40,512 bases of DNA from Gammaproteobacteria bacterium (GTDB lineage Bacteria; Pseudomonadota; Gammaproteobacteria; JAKBBU01): assembly GCA_021773195.1 (NCBI GenBank), contig JAJFKN010000033.1:1-40512 (forward strand), in the 5' to 3' direction. The position numbers and the translations under genes were made by a program. The notes under the pieces are model-generated. The model was given only the letters and a program-made list of their open reading frames with translations. It had not been told where the DNA came from and did no database searches. Positions 34,165 to 40,512 of this stretch are shown here, in pieces (position 1 is the stretch's first letter; each line of letters opens with the position of its first letter).

Positions 34165-34979
34165 TTGAAGCCACAGTAAAAACCATTCAACAACGGGCCC
34201 CCGATATTCAACCCAAGCTGGCCATGATATTAGGCTCCGGCTTAGGGGCTTTGGCTGACACCATTCAAGATAAAATAACCATTCCCTACGAAGACATTCC
34301 TGGTTTTCCTAAATCCCACGTACAAGGTCACGATGGTTGCTTATCCTTGGGGCATATTCATCATGTCCCCGTGGTGTGTTTGCAAGGCCGCCCTCATTAT
34401 TATCAAGGGGTCGATAATGATATTTTTAAATTAACCATTCGCACATTAAAAGCCTTAGGTTGTGAACATTTATTATTAACCAATGCAGCAGGCTCTCTGC
34501 ATGCCGATTATGGCCCAGGCCGCTTGATGCTTATCAAAGACCACATTAACTTCCTCGGGCGTAACCCCTTGATGGGCCCCAACGATGACGAATTCGGCGA
34601 ACGTTTTTTCCCTTTAAACGACGCCTATGATTCCACTTTACGTAAAGGCATAATAAGCGCCGCAGAAAAATTGGATATCACCTTACGTGAAGGTGTTTAT
34701 CTCGCTGCCACGGGTCCTTGTTATGAGACCCCTGCGGAAATTCACGCCTTTCGTTTATTGGGTGCCGATGCCGTGGGCATGTCTACGGTGCCCGAAGTCT
34801 TAGTGGCACGTCATTGCGGTTTAAAAGTCGCTGCCATTTCCATGATTACCAATCTGGCGGCGGGCCTTAGCAATACCCCCCCTAATCACGATGAAGTATT
34901 GGAGTGTGGCGCTAAAGCTTCAAAAAACTTACAACGATTAATTATGCAATGGGTGGAAGACTTAGCTAATGAACATTGA
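34161..34979 (+). CDS. punA: Purine nucleoside phosphorylase (trimeric type)
   Basis: This 272-residue enzyme splits purine (deoxy)nucleosides with phosphate into base and (deoxy)ribose-1-phosphate. The sequence follows the PNP/XapA family: MILGSGLGALAD (phosphate loop), then FPKSHVQGHDG, CLQGRPHYYQG, LTNAAGSL, and GPCYETPAEI followed by GADAVGMSTVPE. Length is normal for the trimeric type, clearly different from hexameric DeoD. It overlaps cdd by 4 nt and deoC by 11 nt, so expression is tightly coupled. Guanosine/inosine versus xanthosine preference cannot be set by eye. Confidence 0.95.
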   Translation: MIEATVKTIQQRAPDIQPKLAMILGSGLGALADTIQDKITIPYEDIPGFPKSHVQGHDGCLSLGHIHHVPVVCLQGRPHYYQGVDNDIFKLTIRTLKALGCEHLLLTNAAGSLHADYGPGRLMLIKDHINFLGRNPLMGPNDDEFGERFFPLNDAYDSTLRKGIISAAEKLDITLREGVYLAATGPCYETPAEIHAFRLLGADAVGMSTVPEVLVARHCGLKVAAISMITNLAAGLSNTPPNHDEVLECGAKASKNLQRLIMQWVEDLANEH

Positions 34980-35754
34980 AAAACCTTTGAATGAAGCCTT
35001 AGATGCTTTGCATCCTGATATTGATGGCGTTGCTGTGGCAAAAAAAGCTTTGCCATTGTTGGATTTAACCCGCTTAGAACGTCCCGATGAACCCGCTAAT
35101 GTGGATACCCTGTGCCGTAAAGCAGTGACGGACTTTGGTTATGTGGCCGCTGTTTGTGTGTACCCTGAATTTATTAAAACCGCAGTAGAAATTGTTCACC
35201 CCCCAGTGAAGATTGCCACAGTGGTGAATTTCCCCGCGGGCGAAAGTTCTATAGATGACGTCATCCAAGAGACTCAGCAAGCTCTTCAAGCTGGCGCTGA
35301 TGAAATCGATTTAGTGATGCCCTACAAAGATTTTCTGAAAGGCGACATCCAAACTTGCCGTGATATGTTGGCAGGGGTGAAGCGAACCTGCGGCGATAAA
35401 TCATTAAAAGTGATTTTAGAATCAGGGGCCATGGTGGATCCGCAATTGATTTATTTAGCGGGATTAACAGCCTTTGAAGAAGGGGCCGATTTCATTAAAA
35501 CTTCCACGGGCAAAATCCCTCAGGGCGCCAGTTTGGATGCCTGTGGCGCTATGTTATTAGCAGTAAAAGAATTAACAGGGCAAGATGGTAAAACCCGCGG
35601 GGTAAAAGTTTCTGGTGGCATACGCACCACGCAACAAGCTGCAGCTTATATTAATTTAGTGGAGACCATCATGGGCGAGCATTGGTTGTCGCCTGAAACC
35701 TTTCGCTTTGGCGCCAGTAGTTTGCTGGACGACTTATTAGAACAATTGAAATAG
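34969..35754 (+). CDS. deoC: Deoxyribose-phosphate aldolase
   Basis: This 261-residue TIM-barrel enzyme cleaves 2-deoxyribose-5-phosphate into glyceraldehyde-3-phosphate and acetaldehyde. Key features are LLDLTRLE (start of the fold), VCVYPEFI, ATVVNFPAGE, EIDLVMPYKDF, KVILESGAM and DFIKTSTGK, which holds the Schiff-base lysine. VKVSGGIRT supplies the second active-site lysine. Length equals the E. coli type (259). Its start lies inside punA. It feeds nucleoside sugars into glycolysis, but the phosphopentomutase (deoB) needed to make its substrate is not in the window. Confidence 0.96.
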   Translation: MNIEKPLNEALDALHPDIDGVAVAKKALPLLDLTRLERPDEPANVDTLCRKAVTDFGYVAAVCVYPEFIKTAVEIVHPPVKIATVVNFPAGESSIDDVIQETQQALQAGADEIDLVMPYKDFLKGDIQTCRDMLAGVKRTCGDKSLKVILESGAMVDPQLIYLAGLTAFEEGADFIKTSTGKIPQGASLDACGAMLLAVKELTGQDGKTRGVKVSGGIRTTQQAAAYINLVETIMGEHWLSPETFRFGASSLLDDLLEQLK

Positions 35755-35762
35755 GAATACCC

Positions 35763-37043
35763 ATGTCACAAATTGTCCCTCAAGCTATCATTGCTAAAAA
35801 ACGCGATGGCATTGCCCTTTCAAAACAAGACATCGAACAATTTGCTACGGGCTTGGTGCAAGGGCAATTCACGGAACCTCAAGCGGCGGCTTTGGCCATG
35901 GCGATTTTTTTAAATGGCATGGAAACCAGCGAAACGGTAAACCTCACCATGGCCATGCGCGATTCCGGCGACGTATTGGATTGGTCTGGGTTTAATCTGC
36001 CGGGCCCCATCGTGGATAAACATTCCACGGGCGGCGTGGGTGACAAAGTCAGCATTGTGTTAGGCCCCATGTTAGCCGCCTGCGGTTGTGTGGTGCCCAT
36101 GATTGCCGGGCGCGGTTTAGGCCACACCGGTGGCACCGTAGATAAACTAGAAGGCATTCCTGGCTATTGCGTGGATATGCCCTTACCTGAATTCCAACAA
36201 AAAGTTTTAGACATAGGCGTTGGCATCATCGGCCAAACGGCCGATATCGCGCCAGCTGATCGCAAACTCTATGCCCTGCGTGATGTATCCGGCTGCGTTG
36301 AATCCATCCCATTAATCACCTCATCCATTCTTTCGAAAAAATTGGCCGAAGGTTTGGATGTTTTAGTCATGGATGTAAAATACGGCAGCGGTGCTTTCAT
36401 GCAAGAGAAAACTAAAGCCCAGGCCTTAGCTGATGCCATTGAATCCATCGGTAATAGTGCTGGCACGAAAACCAAAAGCTTATTAACGGATATGAATGAA
36501 GTATTGGGCCATAGCGCAGGCCATCATCTGGAGATCATAGAATGCATTGACTATTTAACCGGTGATTACCGTTGCCCCCGCCTGCATAAAATCACCATGG
36601 ATTTGGCCATTGAAGCCTTAGTCATGGCGGGCTTAGCAACAGATGCCACCACAGCCGAGCAACAGTTACATCAAGCCTTAGATTCTGGTCAAGCCTTGGT
36701 GATTTTTAATGATATGGTCGCCGCTTTCGGTGGCCCTGCAGATTTAAGCGATACCTATAAAAAACATTTGCCCCAAGCGTCTTTTGTAAAACCCTTATTG
36801 TCACCTAAAGCTGGAACTTTCCAATCCATCAATGTCTACGAAGTAGGCATGACTCTATTGGAACTGGGAGCCGGTCGTTTGAGCCTGCAGGATAAAATCG
36901 ACCACCGTGTGGGATTAAGCGATTTTATAGCGCTACACAGCAAAGTGGAAGAAGGCCAAGCCTTAGTGACCATTCATGCCGCCAGCGAAGCAGCCTGGCA
37001 AAAGGCCCGAGCACGACTGCTGAAGAACATGAGTATTTCTTGA
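35763..37043 (+). CDS. deoA: Thymidine phosphorylase
   Basis: This 426-residue enzyme splits thymidine or deoxyuridine with phosphate into base and deoxyribose-1-phosphate. The family phosphate/glycan-binding signature is present as DKHSTGGVGDKVSIVL, then AGRGLGHTGGTVDKLE and MDVKYGSGAFM. The three-domain pyrimidine nucleoside phosphorylase layout is complete, ending with the C-terminal alpha/beta domain (VGLSDFIALHSKVEEGQALVTIHA). Length is a little below E. coli DeoA (440). It follows deoC after 8 nt. Confidence 0.96.
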   Translation: MSQIVPQAIIAKKRDGIALSKQDIEQFATGLVQGQFTEPQAAALAMAIFLNGMETSETVNLTMAMRDSGDVLDWSGFNLPGPIVDKHSTGGVGDKVSIVLGPMLAACGCVVPMIAGRGLGHTGGTVDKLEGIPGYCVDMPLPEFQQKVLDIGVGIIGQTADIAPADRKLYALRDVSGCVESIPLITSSILSKKLAEGLDVLVMDVKYGSGAFMQEKTKAQALADAIESIGNSAGTKTKSLLTDMNEVLGHSAGHHLEIIECIDYLTGDYRCPRLHKITMDLAIEALVMAGLATDATTAEQQLHQALDSGQALVIFNDMVAAFGGPADLSDTYKKHLPQASFVKPLLSPKAGTFQSINVYEVGMTLLELGAGRLSLQDKIDHRVGLSDFIALHSKVEEGQALVTIHAASEAAWQKARARLLKNMSIS

Positions 37044-37074
37044 ACAGAGAGAGCACACTTCAAGGAAATAACCC

Positions 37075-37104
37075 TTCCCATGGCCATTCCACTTCGATTA
37101 TAAT
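37075..37104 (+). promoter_or_regulatory. Possible promoter for the PhoU-like/pit genes
   Basis: TATAAT at 37099-37104 is a perfect -10 hexamer. TTCCCA at 37075-37080 matches 4 of 6 -35 positions with 18-nt spacing. It sits between deoA and the PhoU-like gene, ~30 nt before the preferred start. Confidence 0.4.
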
Positions 37105-37135
37105 GCCCGCGACTTTACCACCAAAAGGGATCATC

Positions 37136-37819
37136 ATGCCTCCTCCCTCCTCTGGTATCTTTAAGATTCTTGGTCGCTCTCCTATTCACCCTCTGCAAGA
37201 CCATATTGCGGCTGTGGATGAATGCGCTCAGCAACTTATTCCTTTCATGCATGCCGTCATGGACAATAATTGGCAAGTAGCCGAAAACATCCAAAACCAA
37301 ATTGCTGATTTAGAAAATCGTGCTGATAAAATTAAAGTGGAGTTACGACTCAACTTGCCCAAGAGCTTATTTTTACCTTTCCCCCGTTCTGACATTTTAG
37401 AATTACTCGCGTCGCAGGATAGTATCGCCGATGTATGCCGTGATATTGCTGGTCTAATGCTTGGCCGACAAATGAATATTCCCGAACCCATTGAAGCAGA
37501 CTACCTAGCTTTTTTAAAACGCAGCATTGATGCGGTGGACCAAGCGCAAAAAGCCATTAACCAATTGGATGAATTATTGGAAACGGGTTTTCGCGGTAGC
37601 GAAGTGAATGTGGTGGAAGATATGATTCACCAATTAGCGGCCATTGAACATGACACTGATGAAATGCAAATCAGTCTACGGCGCAGTCTCTATAAAATAG
37701 AGAAAGATTACTCTGCCATCGACATTATGTTTCTCTATAAAATTATTGATTGGACCGGACGCATAGCCGATACGGCTGAGCGTGTGGGCGGACGATTACA
37801 ACTATTATTGGCACAATAA
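37136..37819 (+). CDS. PhoU-like DUF47 protein (phosphate transport accessory)
   Basis: This DUF47/PhoU-like helical protein accompanies Pit transporters and is thought to modulate their activity. I chose the ATG at 37136 (AAGGGA 5 nt upstream), which gives MPPPSSGIFKILGRSPIHPLQDHI, matching the family opening with a SPIxPLQxHM block. The longer frame from 37040 starts with TTG inside deoA and adds 32 unlikely residues. Preferred length is ~227. Other features are ADKIKVELRLNLPKSLFLPFPRSDILELLASQD and a C-terminal helical bundle ending IADTAERVGGRLQLLLAQ. pit follows after 2 nt. Confidence 0.9.
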   Translation: MPPPSSGIFKILGRSPIHPLQDHIAAVDECAQQLIPFMHAVMDNNWQVAENIQNQIADLENRADKIKVELRLNLPKSLFLPFPRSDILELLASQDSIADVCRDIAGLMLGRQMNIPEPIEADYLAFLKRSIDAVDQAQKAINQLDELLETGFRGSEVNVVEDMIHQLAAIEHDTDEMQISLRRSLYKIEKDYSAIDIMFLYKIIDWTGRIADTAERVGGRLQLLLAQ

Positions 37820-37821
37820 CT

Positions 37822-39072
37822 ATGGAACATGCAACAATCTTACTGGTGTTAGCCATCGCCTTTGGTTTCTTTATGGCATGGGGTATTGGCGCAAACGATG
37901 TTGCCAATGCCATGGGAACATCCGTTGGCTCACGGGCCATTAATTTAAAACAAGCGGTTATTATCGCGGCCATATTCGAATCAGCTGGTGCTTTGTTAGC
38001 GGGAGGCAATGTCACTGACACCATCCGCGGTGGCATCATTGATTCACACGCTTTAATCGCAACACCAGAAATCTTAGTGTTTGGGATGTTAGCTGCGTTA
38101 TTAGCCGCAGGTACTTGGCTACTCATTGCTTCTTACTTTGGCTGGCCTGTTTCCACAACCCACAGTATTGTCGGTGCGTTGATTGGTTTCGGGGCAGTGG
38201 AGTTGGGTATCGGAGCCGTGCATTGGCATAAGGTTGTGACCATTTCCCTCAGTTGGATTGTCTCACCTATTATATCGGGCATCCTGGCTTACCTTGTCTT
38301 TATGAGTTTGCAATTCTTAATTCTGCGAGCGGACAAACCTTTCATTAAAGCCAAACGCTACATGCCTATGTACGCTTTTCTTGTAGCCCTCGTCATATCC
38401 ATGGTTACCCTTCGTGAAGGGTTGGTGCATTTAGGCTTTAATTTCTCCTTTGGTGAGAGCTTATTGATTGCATCGGGCATCAGCTTAGTCGTGGCTGCCA
38501 TTGGTATGATGTTAGTGAACCGGATTAAGTTCAACCCTGATGCTCAGCGTCGTTTTCACTTCCATAATGTAGAAAAAATCTTTGGTATCTTGATGGTATT
38601 TACTGCCTGTGCCATGGCTTTTGCTCACGGCTCCAATGACGTTGCTAACGCCATCGGTCCCCTATCTGCCGTGATTGAAGTGATTCGAACAGGTATTGTT
38701 GGCGACCAATCCCCCATATCCATTTGGGTCATGGGATTAGGTGCTTTGGGTATCGTAGCGGGCTTATCCATGTACGGTTACAAAGTCATTGAAACTGTGG
38801 GCAGAAGCATTACTGAACTCACTCCAAGTCGAGGCTTCGCGGCTCAGTTTGCCACCGCTAGTACTGTGGTTATTGCTTCGGGCACAGGACTACCCATTTC
38901 TACCACACAAACCTTAGTGGGTGCTGTTTTAGGTGTGGGTATAGCGCGAGGCATTGGCGCATTGAATCTGGGCGTTATAGCCAACATCTTTGTGTCCTGG
39001 GTTATAACCTTACCCGCGGGTGCTATTTTGGCAATTGTTTTCTTTCATATAATCAACTTTATCTTCAAATAA
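37822..39072 (+). CDS. pit: Low-affinity inorganic phosphate transporter (Pit family)
   Basis: This 416-residue polytopic membrane protein has the two Pit repeats: [17 protein letters not shown] near the N-terminus and [11 protein letters not shown] in the second half. The paired motifs [14 protein letters not shown] and [14 protein letters not shown] are also diagnostic. It imports metal-phosphate by proton symport. It is coupled to the PhoU-like gene 2 nt upstream and followed by tdk after 17 nt. The imported phosphate would feed the two phosphorylases encoded just upstream. Confidence 0.95.
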   Translation: MEHATILLVLAIAFGFFMAWGIGANDVANAMGTSVGSRAINLKQAVIIAAIFESAGALLAGGNVTDTIRGGIIDSHALIATPEILVFGMLAALLAAGTWLLIASYFGWPVSTTHSIVGALIGFGAVELGIGAVHWHKVVTISLSWIVSPIISGILAYLVFMSLQFLILRADKPFIKAKRYMPMYAFLVALVISMVTLREGLVHLGFNFSFGESLLIASGISLVVAAIGMMLVNRIKFNPDAQRRFHFHNVEKIFGILMVFTACAMAFAHGSNDVANAIGPLSAVIEVIRTGIVGDQSPISIWVMGLGALGIVAGLSMYGYKVIETVGRSITELTPSRGFAAQFATASTVVIASGTGLPISTTQTLVGAVLGVGIARGIGALNLGVIANIFVSWVITLPAGAILAIVFFHIINFIFK

Positions 39073-39089
39073 ATTGGAATTGGATCACC

Positions 39090-39713
39090 ATGGCAAAACT
39101 TTACTTTTACTTTTCATCCATGAATGCCGGTAAAAGTACACTGCTATTGCAGTCCAGTTATAACTATCAAGAACGGGGTATGGCCACCATTATATTCACC
39201 CCTGCCATTGATGATCGCTACGGTACCAGCAAAGTTGCTTCTCGCATTGGTTTAAAATCAGCTGCCGTTAGTTTCGATGAAGATATGAACTTATTGGAAT
39301 ATGTTAAAGCCAGTTTAAAAGAAAACCCTAAAATCAAATGCATCTTAGTGGATGAAGCGCAATTCCTCTCGAAAGAACAAGTGCGACAATTGTCGGACAT
39401 TCCGGATTTTTTAAAAATTCCGGTGCTCTGCTATGGCTTGCGCACAAACTTCCGCGGCGAGCTTTTCACCGGCAGCCAATACTTGCTGGCCTGGGCCGAC
39501 GAGTTAACGGAAATCAAAACTATCTGCCATTGCGGCAGCAAAGCCACTATGGTGCTGCGCATTGACGAAAATAATCAAGTCACCGATGAGGGGGAAAACA
39601 TTCTCATTGGCGGTAATGACAGATACGCCTCTACCTGCCGCAAACATCACAAATTAAAAATCGTTGAACGCTGCGATTCCAGCACTGAAAAATTGGCTGA
39701 ACCTGCTGAATAA
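39090..39713 (+). CDS. tdk: Thymidine kinase
   Basis: This 207-residue type II enzyme phosphorylates thymidine to dTMP using ATP. The P-loop is [15 protein letters not shown] at residues ~8-22. The Walker B/lasso region is [31 protein letters not shown] is the conserved thymidine-binding block. The zinc-binding part has [13 protein letters not shown] and the late CRKHH. Length equals E. coli Tdk (205). It closes the salvage cluster. Confidence 0.96.
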   Translation: MAKLYFYFSSMNAGKSTLLLQSSYNYQERGMATIIFTPAIDDRYGTSKVASRIGLKSAAVSFDEDMNLLEYVKASLKENPKIKCILVDEAQFLSKEQVRQLSDIPDFLKIPVLCYGLRTNFRGELFTGSQYLLAWADELTEIKTICHCGSKATMVLRIDENNQVTDEGENILIGGNDRYASTCRKHHKLKIVERCDSSTEKLAEPAE

Positions 39714-39849
39714 TCCAAATAAATTCATCCTTACAAGCAGACCATTAGCATCATCGCGGCCTATTTAGCATATTCTATGCGCTAAAGCACCCTACAATGG
39801 CAAAGCTAATGGAAATCAATAGTCAAAGGATTGTCTATAAATAATAACG

Positions 39850-40233
39850 CTAGATATACTTCTCAATAACGGCTTTTGCATGATCCGCGGTTAAAGGTTT
39901 TGACAGGAAGTCATCCATACCTGATTTTAAGGCATTCTCTTGAACCATTTCATCGGTATGGGCCGTCAAGGCCACAATGGGCGTATGGTACCCATCTTCT
40001 AATTCTCGAATGGTTTCTGTGACCGTGCACCCATCAATATCAGGCAGGCCCAAATCCATAAAAATAAATTGATAGTGATGAGCCTTGAATTGTGCAATAG
40101 CCTCAGCGCCTGTGGCGGCCGTATCCACTTGATATCCCAGCGCTTCAATGGCCATGACCGTTATTTTTTGTACCAGGGCGTTATCTTCTACCACTAGAAT
40201 TCGCGAGCCCAAAACATCCCTATTTGCCTTCAA
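39850..40233 (-). CDS. Single-domain response regulator
   Basis: This 127-residue receiver domain has no output domain. The phospho-acceptor is the Asp in FIFMDLGLPDIDG. The acidic pair is VVEDN, the Thr/Ser switch is in VALTAHTD, and the conserved Lys is in FLSKPLT. The start is a TTG at 40233, supported by GAGGAG 8 nt upstream; the next in-frame alternatives leave the acidic pair too close to the N-terminus. It begins 5 nt after the kinase stop, so the two form a partner operon. The sequence resembles receiver domains of hybrid kinases, so the pair may be a split hybrid. Confidence 0.92.
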   Translation of the reverse strand: MKANRDVLGSRILVVEDNALVQKITVMAIEALGYQVDTAATGAEAIAQFKAHHYQFIFMDLGLPDIDGCTVTETIRELEDGYHTPIVALTAHTDEMVQENALKSGMDDFLSKPLTADHAKAVIEKYI

Positions 40234-40238
40234 GCAGT

Positions 40239-40512
40239 TTACTCCTCATCAATAATGTCATTGGACAAAGGTATTTTGAAGGGTAAGAATAGAACAAATG
40301 TAGAGCCTTTGCCTATTTCCGTCTTTAAATGGATGTCACCATCCAATTCATTCACAAATTGCTTCACGATACGCAGACCCAATCCCATTCCCTTATGCAG
40401 TCCCCGATTACTGGGCACTAGCTTGGTGAAACGCTCATAAATAAGGGCTTTCTTGTCATCGGGGATCCCCGCGCCCGTGTCTTCCACGGTAAATTTAACC
40501 ACAGCTATTCGG
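40239..40512 (-). CDS. Histidine kinase, C-terminal ATPase part (partial)
   Basis: About 91 residues of an HATPase_c domain are visible, open to the right edge. The G1 box is DTGAGIPDDK, the F-box region is IYERFTKL, and the G2 box is KGMGLGLRIVKQFV. The domain ends GSTFVLFLPF followed by a short acidic tail. The N box, the phospho-accepting histidine and any sensor domains lie outside the window. The stop precedes the response regulator start by 5 nt. Confidence 0.93.
   Translation of the reverse strand, partial: RIAVVKFTVEDTGAGIPDDKKALIYERFTKLVPSNRGLHKGMGLGLRIVKQFVNELDGDIHLKTEIGKGSTFVLFLPFKIPLSNDIIDEE

Noticed and set aside
37040..37135. Longer start (TTG at 37040) for the PhoU-like protein
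   Set aside because: The added residues do not match the family opening, the frame starts inside deoA, and a good ribosome binding site precedes the ATG at 37136.
39760..39790. TTTAGC...GCTAAA pairing downstream of tdk as a terminator
   Set aside because: The stem is weak, has a bulge and no T-tract, so it is not reported as a terminator.

Overview
The window looks like a gammaproteobacterial chromosome, most plausibly a host-associated, Legionellales-like organism. This is inferred from gene content only: an LssB/LapB-type type I secretion ATPase, a HAAAP aromatic amino acid permease, a PilY1-type protein, several large orphan proteins with eukaryote-like features, and short palindromic repeats of a kind common in intracellular bacteria. 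No rRNA, tRNA, CRISPR array or transposase gene was seen. By eye, the T6SS block is AT-richer than the nucleoside-salvage block.

Layout. (1) 1-5646: the N-terminus of a giant cadherin-like repeat adhesin (minus strand, running off the left edge), transcribed divergently from the ABC transporter and membrane-fusion protein that probably export it, with a TetR-family regulator converging on them. (2) 6038-16929: a compact type VI secretion operon on the minus strand in the order tssJ-K-L-M-B-C-hcp-tssE-F-G. It has no tssA, clpV/tssH, vgrG or PAAR gene here. TssM lacks its usual N-terminal membrane hairpin and TssG is short. (3) 17107-20419: an aromatic amino acid permease, two small membrane proteins (HPP family and DUF3147-like), a large perfect inverted repeat, and an SppA-type S49 peptidase. 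(4) 20557-23335: an accessory island with a 305-aa orphan, a two-gene unit encoding orphans that carry nuclear-localisation-like basic clusters and share a C-terminal APMAPRS motif, and a small HTH protein. (5) 23617-25089: a CYTH-CHAD protein. (6) 25232-31921: pilY1, a translationally coupled 64-aa protein, and a 695-aa polytopic membrane orphan; related palindromic repeats sit on both sides of this block. (7) 32297-33695: three 33-nt tandem repeats leading into a DUF4143-type AAA ATPase. (8) 33766-39713: cdd-punA-deoC-deoA, then a PhoU-like (DUF47) protein, a Pit phosphate transporter and thymidine kinase. (9) 39850-40512: a single-domain response regulator and the C-terminus of a histidine kinase running off the right edge.

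The surface and secretion systems (T1SS adhesin, T6SS, PilY1) together with the NLS-bearing orphans fit a bacterium that manipulates a eukaryotic host. The salvage cluster is biochemically coherent: the two phosphorylases consume inorganic phosphate that the Pit transporter next to them would import. The strongest candidates for something undescribed are the NLS-bearing pair at 21471-22890, the 695-aa membrane orphan beside pilY1, and the reduced T6SS.
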